A stretch of 7,331 nt of DNA from Myxococcota bacterium (GTDB taxonomy: Bacteria > Myxococcota > Polyangia > GCA-2747355 > JAKLHH01). Shown here piece by piece: positions 1 to 5,416 of this stretch. The notes beneath the pieces were generated by a model, which did no database searches, was not told where the DNA came from, and worked only from the letters and a program-made list of their open reading frames with translations. The DNA lies in assembly GCA_022710245.1 (NCBI GenBank), contig JAKLHH010000358.1, positions 1-7,331 of the forward strand, read 5' to 3'. The translations under genes and the position numbers were made by a program. The stretch's first letter is position 1; each line of letters opens with the position of its first letter.

Positions 1-1
1 C

Positions 2-886
2 GCCGCGGGAGTCAACCTCTTCTTCTGGGAGCCGCGCTACCTCACGCTGACCCGCTTCCTGCGCGAGCGGCGTCGCGCGCGCGACGCGATGACGATCGTA
101 GCCGGCAGCTTCGAGGCGAGCCCGGCCTCGGTGACGCGCGACCTGGAGCGAGCGCTGCGCCGGCTCCACACCGACCGCGTCGACCTCTTCCTGCTCTTCT
201 GGGTCCGCTCGCCGGCGCGGCTCTCCGACGAGCTGCGCGGCACGCTCGCCGACCTCAAGCGGGCCGGCAAGGTGCGCGCGGTGGGCTTCTCCACCCACCA
301 CCGCGAGCTCGCCCGCGACGCGATCCTCACCCAGGCCTGGGACGCGATCATGATCCGCCACAGCGCGGCGCACCCGGGCGCCGAGGACGAGCTCCTCCCG
401 GCGGCGCGGGACCGCGGCGTCGGCGTGCTCACCTTCAGCGCGCTCTGCTACGACCGGCTGCTCCGCCGGCACGCCGACCTCGTCGCGCCCTGCGCTGCCG
501 ACTGCTACCGCTACAGCCTGACCCAGCCCGGCGTGGACGCCTGCCTCTCGGCGCCGCGTCGGCGGGTGGAGCTGGTGGAGAACCTCGGCGTCCTCGAGCG
601 GCCGCTGCTCGAGCCCGCGGCGCAGGACGTGCTGCGCCGGTTCGGCGCCGTGGTGCGCGAGGAGGGGCGGCGCTTCAACCTGCTCGTCCGCCAGGCGGGC
701 CGGCTCGCCCTCGAGCCGTACGCGGACGCCGCGCCCGAGGTGCGGGCCGCGCTCGCGGCGCTCGCGGAGCTGGAGCGCTGCGGAGCGCTCGGCGACGACG
801 AGCCCGGGCCCGCGGACAGCGAGGAGCCACCCGCCGCCAGGCGCGGCCGCACCACGGCGGCGCGCGCGCTGCGGGACGAGTGGTGA
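2..886 (+). CDS. Aldo/keto reductase-like protein, 5' end outside the window
   Basis: The reading frame is open from the window edge, so the true start lies upstream; an internal ATG at 89 is not the start, because similarity-bearing sequence precedes it (AAGVNLFFWEPRY). About 294 residues are visible. The family call rests on the order of blocks: a beta strand with a Tyr near the left edge, the helix-strand unit LERALRRLHTDRVDLFLLFW, then LKRAGKVRAVGFSTHHRELA, and a later strand GVGVLTFSAL, which together match the (beta/alpha)8 barrel of NAD(P)H-dependent aldo/keto reductases. The tetrad looks degraded: the usual Lys of the strand ending in TK appears as AGS, and the usual His after the DLFLL strand is Phe (LLFW). 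It may therefore be a non-classical or inactive member. The C-terminus is a charged Arg/Glu-rich tail. The gene ends 43 nt before the first ncRNA and may be only a neighbour of the retron locus. Confidence 0.75.
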   Translation, partial: AAGVNLFFWEPRYLTLTRFLRERRRARDAMTIVAGSFEASPASVTRDLERALRRLHTDRVDLFLLFWVRSPARLSDELRGTLADLKRAGKVRAVGFSTHHRELARDAILTQAWDAIMIRHSAAHPGAEDELLPAARDRGVGVLTFSALCYDRLLRRHADLVAPCAADCYRYSLTQPGVDACLSAPRRRVELVENLGVLERPLLEPAAQDVLRRFGAVVREEGRRFNLLVRQAGRLALEPYADAAPEVRAALAALAELERCGALGDDEPGPADSEEPPAARRGRTTAARALRDEW

Positions 887-894
887 GGTCTCCG

Positions 895-924
895 TTGCCT
901 TCGCCGTCGACGCTGTGTCATGAT
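895..924 (+). promoter_or_regulatory. Candidate sigma70-like promoter for the ncRNA-RT operon
   Basis: A TTGCCT hexamer (895-900; 4 of 6 with TTGACA) stands 18 nt before CATGAT (919-924; 4 of 6 with TATAAT) in the short gap after the reductase-like gene. Transcription would start about 6 nt downstream, around 930, which is the first base or two of the a1 arm of ncRNA 1 (929). That coincidence is the main argument, since both boxes are weak and chance matches are common. No comparable promoter was seen before ncRNA 2 or 3, or between ncRNA 3 and the RT. Confidence 0.35.
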
Positions 925-928
925 GGCC

Positions 929-1096
929 TCGCTCCCGGGGTCCGCGGCCGAGCTAGCTTTCAGTCCACGATGTCACGTCGTGGCCGACCGCGACCTCACA
1001 TGAAGAAGGAAGAATGCGGAGGCCGCAAGTGCGGCTCCCTCGCCTCCGCCTTCTTCTGCCGAGCAAGTAGCTGCTGCTCCGCGGACCCGGGAGCGA
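929..1096 (+). ncRNA. Retron-type msr-msd ncRNA, copy 1
   Basis: The outer inverted repeat is a1 929-947 with a2 1079-1096: TCGCTCCCGGGGTCCGCGG pairs with CCGCGGACCCGGGAGCGA over 18 bp, leaving one unpaired G in a1. Inside lies a 122-nt core (950-1071). GAGCTAGC at 950-957 carries the candidate branching G (956) in TAGC. An msr-like hairpin follows, CCACGA (965-970) with TCGTGG (978-983) around TGTCACG. The msd-like hairpin pairs 1009-1014 with 1051-1056 and 1016-1023 with 1042-1049, with a T-C mismatch (1015/1050) and an 18-nt loop containing CCGC-AAGT-GCGG. The conserved GAGCAAGTAGC closes the core before a2. By analogy with known retrons, reverse transcription would prime from the 2'-OH of the branching G near the a2-proximal end and copy the msd hairpin into a cDNA of roughly 65-75 nt. 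This is the first unit downstream of the candidate promoter. Confidence 0.85.
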
Positions 1097-1115
1097 CTCT
1101 CTCTCCTCCACCTTT

Positions 1116-1275
1116 GACCCTCGGGGCGCGCCGACGAGCTAGCCTCCAGCCCGCGATGCCACGTCGCGGCCGTCTGCGACCCCGCATGAAGAAGGAAGAC
1201 ACGGAAGGCCGCAAGTGCGGCTCCCTCGCCTTCCGCGTCTTCTGCCGAGCAAGTAGCCCGGCCGCCCCGAGGGTC
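1116..1275 (+). ncRNA. Retron-type msr-msd ncRNA, copy 2
   Basis: The a1 arm (1116-1133) and a2 arm (1259-1275) pair over 17 bp, including a perfect 13-bp block, GACCCTCGGGGCG with CGCCCCGAGGGTC; C1129 is unpaired. The 122-nt core (1136-1257) aligns with copy 1 without a gap, at 103 of 122 identical positions by hand count. The candidate branching G is 1142. The msr-like hairpin is CCGCGA (1151-1156) with TCGCGG (1164-1169), a compensatory A-T to G-C change relative to copy 1. The msd stem pairs GAAGAC (1195-1200) with GTCTTC (1237-1242) and CGGAAGGC (1202-1209) with GCCTTCCG (1228-1235), with an A-C mismatch at 1201/1236. The apical 18 nt (1210-1227) are identical to copy 1. Only a 19-nt pyrimidine-rich spacer (1097-1115, one A) separates it from copy 1, which favours one common transcript. 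Confidence 0.87.
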
Positions 1276-1283
1276 GAACCGCT

Positions 1284-1306
1284 CGACGCCGAGCGACCTG
1301 GCGTCG
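1284..1306 (+). other. Small stem-loop in the spacer between ncRNA 2 and 3
   Basis: CGACGCC (1284-1290) can pair with GGCGTCG (1300-1306) around a 9-nt loop in the 44-nt spacer (1276-1319). Nothing similar occurs in the 19-nt spacer between copies 1 and 2. It could be a processing or attenuation element or a chance hairpin in GC-rich DNA. Confidence 0.3.
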
Positions 1307-1319
1307 CCTCCACGATCTC

Positions 1320-1482
1320 GGTCATCCCCCGGGCAGGCCGTCGAGCTAGCCCTCTGTCCGCGATGCCACGTCGCGGCCGCCTGCGACCCCGCATGAAGCA
1401 GGAAGGCCGAGCAGGCCGCAAGTGCGGCTCCCCTGCCTGCTCAGCCTTCTGCCGAGCAAGTAGCCCGGCCGCCCGGGGGACC
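1320..1482 (+). ncRNA. Retron-type msr-msd ncRNA, copy 3
   Basis: The main a1 block (1326-1340) pairs with a2 (1466-1479) over 14 bp with one unpaired A (1335); an outer GGT/ACC (1320-1322 with 1480-1482) can add 3 bp across a 3-nt bulge. The core (1343-1464) is again exactly 122 nt and gap-free, with 104 of 122 positions identical to copy 2 by hand count. The candidate branching G is 1349. The msr-like hairpin is CCGCGA (1358-1363) with TCGCGG (1371-1376). The msd stem pairs GAAGGC (1402-1407) with GCCTTC (1444-1449) and GAGCAGGC (1409-1416) with GCCTGCTC (1435-1442), with a C-A mismatch at 1408/1443. The apical loop differs from the other copies only in its last two bases (CT instead of TC). 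The unit ends 95 nt before the RT start, a layout usual for retrons (ncRNA, then RT). Confidence 0.86.
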
Positions 1483-1567
1483 TCTCACTTGTTGGTCGCG
1501 GCAGCTCCACCCGACCGCTGGGCCCCTCCGGGTCGCACCTGGGCGGCGCCGCTCCAACCACCCGCGC

Positions 1568-1571
1568 GAGG
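1568..1571 (+). promoter_or_regulatory. Ribosome binding site of the RT gene
   Basis: GAGG lies 6 nt before the ATG at 1578. It supports this start over upstream in-frame possibilities, which would run into the ncRNA 3 region. The rest of 1483-1577 shows no convincing gene or promoter; a weak CGACC/GGTCG pairing (1512-1516 with 1531-1535) is the only structure seen. Confidence 0.55.
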
Positions 1572-1577
1572 CTCACG

Positions 1578-3002
1578 ATGGATCTGACCTCCCTGCTCCT
1601 CGAGCTGAAGCCGCTGCTGGCCGAGCCGGCCCCGCCGATCCCACGTATCACGGCGCTCCTCGCCGGGCACGCCGAGCTCGCCGAGGGCGAGGTGGTGCGC
1701 GCCTTCGTGGCGAGGTCGCTGTCTGCGCGCGTGGAGCGCGCTGCGCGCAGCCTGGATCCGCGCGAGCGTCGCCAGGCGCTGAAGACGGCGGAGGTGGTCT
1801 TCCCTCGCTGCGCCGCGGCCAAGATCGTGCGGCGGCTCTACAAGGACCCCGACGCGACGGTGCGCTCGGCCGCGCACGGAGTCAGCGCGCGGCTGAAGCT
1901 CTGGCGTGACACCGTGATCGCCCTCAAGCGCGACCAGGTCGCGCGCTTCCTCGGGCCCGTCGGGCCGGGCGGGTACAGCAACCCGACCGGCTGGACCTTC
2001 GGGCTGCAGCGCGCGCGCGGGCAGCGGGCGCAGCCGGGGCCGAAGGCGATCCCGATCAAGAACGGCGCCGCGCTGGCGCAGCTCCTCGGCGTGGCGAGCG
2101 CCGACGAGCTGGTCCGCTTCACCCGGCCGGGCTGCGGCTCGGGCTCGGGCTACGTCGCCTTCGAGGTGCCCAAGGCCGACGGCTCGAGCCGCACCATCCA
2201 TGCGCCGCGAGCCGAGCTGAAGCGCATCCAGCGCGTGATCCTCGAGAAGATCCTGGCGCCGCTGCCGGTGCACGAGGCCTGTCACGGCTTCGTCGCCGGC
2301 CGCTCGACGGTGACCAACGCGCGGCCGCACCTCGGCGCCGCGGTGGTGGTGAAGACCGACCTCTGCGACTTCTTCCCCTCGGTCCACTACCGGCGAGTGA
2401 TCGGCTTCTTCGAGCAGCTCGGGTACGGGGGTGAGGTCGCCACGCTGCTCGCCGGCCTCACCACGCACCGGCCGGCGCTCCCCGATGGGCGGGTCGTCAC
2501 CGGGGCGCTGCCGCAGGGCGCGCCCACCTCGCCGGCGCTCGCCAACCTGGTCTGCCGGCGCCTCGACAAGCGGCTCGCCGGGCTCGCGCGGCGGACCGGC
2601 GCTGTCTACACGCGGTACGCGGACGACCTCACCTTCTCCTTCGCCAGCGAGCCCGAGGTGGGGCTCGGTCGCTTCCTCTGGTGGGTCGATCAGATCTGCC
2701 AGCAGGAGGGCTTCACCGAGCACAGCGGCAAGCGCCGCATCATGCGCCGCGGCGGCCAGCAGCGCGTGACCGGGCTCGTCGTCAACAGCGCGCTCTCGGT
2801 GCCGCGCGTGGCGCGCCGGCGCTTCCGCGCCATCCTGGAGAACTGCCGCCGCCACGGCGTCGCCGCCGAGGCGCGTGGGCGCGAGGACTTCGTCGACTAC
2901 CTGCGCGGGTTCGCCGCCTATGTGGCGATGGTGCAGCCCGAGCACGGCCGCCGGCTGATGGCCGCGGTGAAGGAGCTCCTCGCCAAGGGAGGTGAGGCGT
3001 GA
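1578..3002 (+). CDS. Retron-type reverse transcriptase with N-terminal extension
   Basis: This 474-residue RNA-directed DNA polymerase would make msDNA from the ncRNAs upstream. Residues 1 to about 165 form a mostly helical, Arg/Ala-rich extension ending in a Gly-rich linker; such an extension is known from myxobacterial retron RTs (the Mx162 enzyme is of similar length, from memory). The polymerase domain follows. FEVPKADGSSRTIHAP (195-210) is the first fingers block. The retron-specific NAxxH of region X is present as NARPH (247-251). The catalytic Asp of KTDLCDFFPS is 261. LPQGAPTSP spans 311-319. YADD (347-350) supplies the other two catalytic Asp. The retron region-Y VTG triplet is at 397-399. 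A basic helical C-terminal thumb (about 415-474) would contact the msr hairpin. All catalytic residues are intact. Its stop overlaps the GTG of the next gene by 4 nt, indicating translational coupling. Group II intron and DGR RTs are less likely, given both retron signature motifs and the adjacent msr-msd structures. Confidence 0.96.
   Translation: MDLTSLLLELKPLLAEPAPPIPRITALLAGHAELAEGEVVRAFVARSLSARVERAARSLDPRERRQALKTAEVVFPRCAAAKIVRRLYKDPDATVRSAAHGVSARLKLWRDTVIALKRDQVARFLGPVGPGGYSNPTGWTFGLQRARGQRAQPGPKAIPIKNGAALAQLLGVASADELVRFTRPGCGSGSGYVAFEVPKADGSSRTIHAPRAELKRIQRVILEKILAPLPVHEACHGFVAGRSTVTNARPHLGAAVVVKTDLCDFFPSVHYRRVIGFFEQLGYGGEVATLLAGLTTHRPALPDGRVVTGALPQGAPTSPALANLVCRRLDKRLAGLARRTGAVYTRYADDLTFSFASEPEVGLGRFLWWVDQICQQEGFTEHSGKRRIMRRGGQQRVTGLVVNSALSVPRVARRRFRAILENCRRHGVAAEARGREDFVDYLRGFAAYVAMVQPEHGRRLMAAVKELLAKGGEA
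2986..2992 (+). promoter_or_regulatory. Ribosome binding site of the TIGR02996/LRR gene
   Basis: AGGGAGG sits 6 nt before the GTG at 2999, inside the end of the RT gene. This strong Shine-Dalgarno match decides the GTG start and supports co-expression of both proteins from one mRNA. Confidence 0.7.
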
Positions 3003-4414
3003 GCGCGCCCGACCTGATGGCGATCGTCAGCAAGGCGGTCTGGGAGAAGCAGGCGAAGGGCGCGACGCCCGGGACGGTGGCGCCGCTCGATCGGTACAAC
3101 AGCGAGAACAAGGCGCTCGAGCCGCTCGCTCAGGGCGGCCGGCTCTTCCTCTTCACGGTGCGGCCGGAGGGCGAGCGGCTCTGGCTGGTCGCGGTGCTGG
3201 AGCGCCTGACCCACAGCGGCGGCGCCTGGGTGGCGGCGGAGCCGAACCGGGTGCCGATCACCGACATCAGCGAGCTGCGCTCCAAGATCGTCTTCGAGTC
3301 GGGCAAGGGGATCACCGCCAAGCCGGGCAGCCTGGGCATGTCGCTGCAGACGCCGCGCGCGCTGGCGGCGAGCGACGTGACGCTGCTCCTCGGGGCGGCG
3401 GGCGCTGGCGGGGCAGGGCAGGGCGCGCAGGCCGGCGGCGACGGCGCAGCGGCGCCCGACGAGCGCACGCGCCTGCTGCAGGCGGTGCTCGCGGCCCCCG
3501 AGTCGGTGGAGCCCCGCCTCGTCTACGCGGACTGGCTGCAGGAGCAGGGCGATCCGCGCGGGGAGCTGATCAGCGTGCAGTGCCTCCTCGGCGGCGGCCT
3601 CGAGTACCCGAGCCAGCGCCACGCGCTGCGGGCGCGGGAGCAGGAGCTCCTGGCGGAGCACGGCGAGCTCTGGAGCGCCCCCGCGAAGAAGCTCTCGCAC
3701 CAGCACTGGTTCCGCCGCGGCTTCATCGACGAGGTGCACGCGGGGGCCGGGACCTTCCTGCCCGGGGCGGCGGCGCTCTTCGCGGTGGAGCCGGTGCTGC
3801 GGCTCGTCCTCGAGGAGATGTCGCGCAGGGACTGCGCGTCGCTGGCGGGGGCGCCCTGGCTCGGCCGCGTGCGACGGCTGAAGCTCCGCGGTGAGATCGG
3901 CGACGCCGGCATGGCAGCGCTCGGCAAGTCGCTCCAGCTCGGGGCGCTCGCCTCGCTGAACCTGGGCAGCTGCGAGCTCGGGCCGAAGGGCGCCGGCGCG
4001 CTGGCCGAGGCCTCGATGCGGGCCTGCCGCTCGCTGTCGCTGAGCGGCAACCCGATCCGCGACGCCGGGCTCCGGGCGCTGGTCCGCTCCCCGCTCCTCG
4101 AGGGCTGCCGCCGCCTCTACCTGGCGCGCTGCGGGCTCAGCTCGAAGTCCGTCGTGGAGCTCGCCGGGAGCGAGCGCGTGCGGAGCCTGACCGGGCTCTG
4201 CCTGGGCGGCAACGCGATCGACGACCCGGGGCTGCAGGCGCTGGCCGACTCGCCGCACCTCAGCGGCCTGAAGCGCCTCGAGCTCGACGAGGCCGAGGGC
4301 GAGGGCCTGGAGCGGCTGCAGCAGCGCTTCGGCAAGGCGCTCCGCCTGACCTACGGAGGCGGCGGCGACTACGGCGACTTCGACGACGACGATGGCGACG
4401 ACGGCGACGAGTGA
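2999..4414 (+). CDS. TIGR02996 / leucine-rich-repeat protein, candidate retron accessory or effector
   Basis: This 471-residue protein has no signal peptide or membrane segment and is probably cytosolic. Residues 1 to about 130 form an N-terminal domain (YNSENKALEPLAQGGRLFLF, later FESGKGITAKPGSLGMSLQT) that I recognise only as common in myxobacterial proteins of this class. An Ala/Gly-rich linker follows, then a TIGR02996 repeat-companion domain (about 154-197) with its hallmark VYADWLQEQGDPRGELI at 175-191. From about 287 to 447 there are irregular LRRs of the ribonuclease-inhibitor type (LKLRGEIGDAGMAAL, LSLSGNPIRDAGLRAL, LCLGGNAIDDPGLQAL), a protein-binding solenoid. The tail (453-471) is Gly then almost pure Asp/Glu. 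No nuclease, NADase or protease motif was seen. Overlap with the RT stop (GTGA) and a strong RBS place it in the retron operon, so I infer a role as effector, effector scaffold or msDNA-binding partner. An unrelated paralogue that happens to be co-transcribed is the alternative. Confidence 0.88.
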   Translation: MSAPDLMAIVSKAVWEKQAKGATPGTVAPLDRYNSENKALEPLAQGGRLFLFTVRPEGERLWLVAVLERLTHSGGAWVAAEPNRVPITDISELRSKIVFESGKGITAKPGSLGMSLQTPRALAASDVTLLLGAAGAGGAGQGAQAGGDGAAAPDERTRLLQAVLAAPESVEPRLVYADWLQEQGDPRGELISVQCLLGGGLEYPSQRHALRAREQELLAEHGELWSAPAKKLSHQHWFRRGFIDEVHAGAGTFLPGAAALFAVEPVLRLVLEEMSRRDCASLAGAPWLGRVRRLKLRGEIGDAGMAALGKSLQLGALASLNLGSCELGPKGAGALAEASMRACRSLSLSGNPIRDAGLRALVRSPLLEGCRRLYLARCGLSSKSVVELAGSERVRSLTGLCLGGNAIDDPGLQALADSPHLSGLKRLELDEAEGEGLERLQQRFGKALRLTYGGGGDYGDFDDDDGDDGDE

Positions 4415-4462
4415 CCCGCGGCTCAGCAGGGGGAGCGCTTCACCCGCTTCACCACGAGGTCG
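4415..4462. other. Convergent intergenic gap without a clear terminator
   Basis: Only 48 nt separate the stop of the + strand LRR gene from the stop of the - strand phosphotransferase gene. I see no stem-loop with a T tract on either strand, so termination is either factor-dependent or the convergent transcripts overlap. Confidence 0.5.
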
Positions 4463-5416
4463 TCACCGCGCGAGCGCCTCGTCGAGCCGCGCGAGCGCGC
4501 TGGCCTGCTCCGCGCGCAGGCGCTCCTCGCCGGCGGTGGCCGGGCGCGGCCGCGAGCGCTGACGGAAGCGGAGCTCGCGCGCGAGCGCGAAGCTCACGCA
4601 GGCCCAGAAGGCGGCTCGCTCGCCCCGTGCCCCACCGGGCGGCCCGGCCTCCAGCGCGCCTCGCGCCGCAGGCAGGCTGACCCAGAGCAGCGCCCGATCC
4701 CACGCGGCCGGGTGCAGCCCGGCGCACTCCCAGTCGACGAGCGCCAGACCGCCCGGCACCCGGAGGAGGTTGCGCGGCAGCAGATCGCCGTGCGCGAAGG
4801 CGACCGCGGGGTGCTCCTCGAGCGCGCGCCGGATCGCGCCGGCCGCAGGCGGCGGCAGGACGCCCAGCTGGGCGCAGCGCTCGGCGCCTTCGCGCACCCA
4901 GCCGAGCGGGTCGCTCGGGTCCTCGAGGAGGCGCCGTCGCAGCGCGCCGCGCGCCGCGGGCGAGGGGGGCCGAGCTGGCGCCGCCGTGCGCCCGCGCTCC
5001 CAGGCGGCGAGGGCGTCGCAGAGCGCGGTGACCTGCGCGATCGTCTCCGCGGGCAGCGCGTCCTCGCTGCGGCGCCCACGTGCCAGCGCCGGTCCCGGCA
5101 GGAGCTCGAGGACGAGCAGCCCGTGCTCGTCGAGGGCGGCGTGCAGGCGCGGCGCCCGCACCGGCGGGGGCTCGGTGGCGAAGCTGCGGTAGAGCGCGGC
5201 CTCTCGCGCAAAGTACCAGCGCCAGTGCGGGTCGCGGCGCACCAGGCGCTTGAGGAGGACCTCCGCGCCGTCCACTACGCCGGCGAGGAGCCGCGACTTG
5301 AGCGTCCGGCGCAGCGCTCCCCGCGGGGTGAAGCCGGGGAGCAGCGCCGCTGCCTCCTCGGCCAGCGCGGCGGCCTCGTCCTCGATGGTCGTCCCACCCT
5401 CGCGGCGCACGCTCAC
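4463..5416 (-). CDS. APH/choline-kinase-like phosphotransferase
   Basis: The frame is open far upstream, but I place the start at the GTG at 5416, because GTGA there overlaps the TGA of the kinase gene (4-nt overlap, the usual coupling arrangement). This gives 317 residues. The protein belongs to the protein-kinase-like aminoglycoside phosphotransferase/small-molecule kinase fold. VLLKRL carries the probable ATP-binding Lys (56) and REAALYRSF the helix C Glu (72). LLVLELLPG is the hinge. The catalytic loop AHGDLLPRNLL has His209, Asp211 and Asn216 (Brenner motif HGDxxxxN), and LALVDWE holds the metal-binding Asp228. All key residues are present. The substrate cannot be told from sequence; it could be a sugar, choline or lipid headgroup, or an antibiotic. 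No membrane segment is seen. Coupling to a Ser/Thr kinase suggests shared expression rather than a proven common pathway. A GGAGGAAGG lies rather far (13 nt) from the GTG. Confidence 0.85.
   Translation of the reverse strand: MSVRREGGTTIEDEAAALAEEAAALLPGFTPRGALRRTLKSRLLAGVVDGAEVLLKRLVRRDPHWRWYFAREAALYRSFATEPPPVRAPRLHAALDEHGLLVLELLPGPALARGRRSEDALPAETIAQVTALCDALAAWERGRTAAPARPPSPAARGALRRRLLEDPSDPLGWVREGAERCAQLGVLPPPAAGAIRRALEEHPAVAFAHGDLLPRNLLRVPGGLALVDWECAGLHPAAWDRALLWVSLPAARGALEAGPPGGARGERAAFWACVSFALARELRFRQRSRPRPATAGEERLRAEQASALARLDEALAR

Noticed and set aside
929..1482. CRISPR array or diversity-generating-retroelement template/variable repeats
   Set aside because: Units are about 160-168 nt with long internal hairpins, unlike CRISPR repeats. 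Substitutions between copies are not restricted to adenines, and the RT has retron NAxxH and VTG motifs with no target gene carrying a matching variable repeat.
880..1587. Open + strand frame across the three repeats, encoding a repeated peptide (GRKCGSLA, then FCRASS); repeat periods of 186 and 207 nt are both multiples of 3
   Set aside because: The differences between copies are explained by base pairing (compensatory changes and matched a1/a2 arms) and alter the peptide at the stem positions. The frame overlaps the RT start, has no good RBS, and long open frames are common at this GC content. A dual coding role is not excluded, but nothing positive supports it.
1485..2945. Long antisense frame opposite the RT
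   Set aside because: It is a shadow of third-position GC bias; the + strand carries all seven RT blocks in order, and the antisense protein is low-complexity Arg/Ala/Gly/Pro.
2918..4258. Antisense frame opposite the LRR gene
   Set aside because: Composition is Arg/Ala/Glu/Gln-rich without domain features, and it mirrors the codon bias of the clearly real + strand gene.
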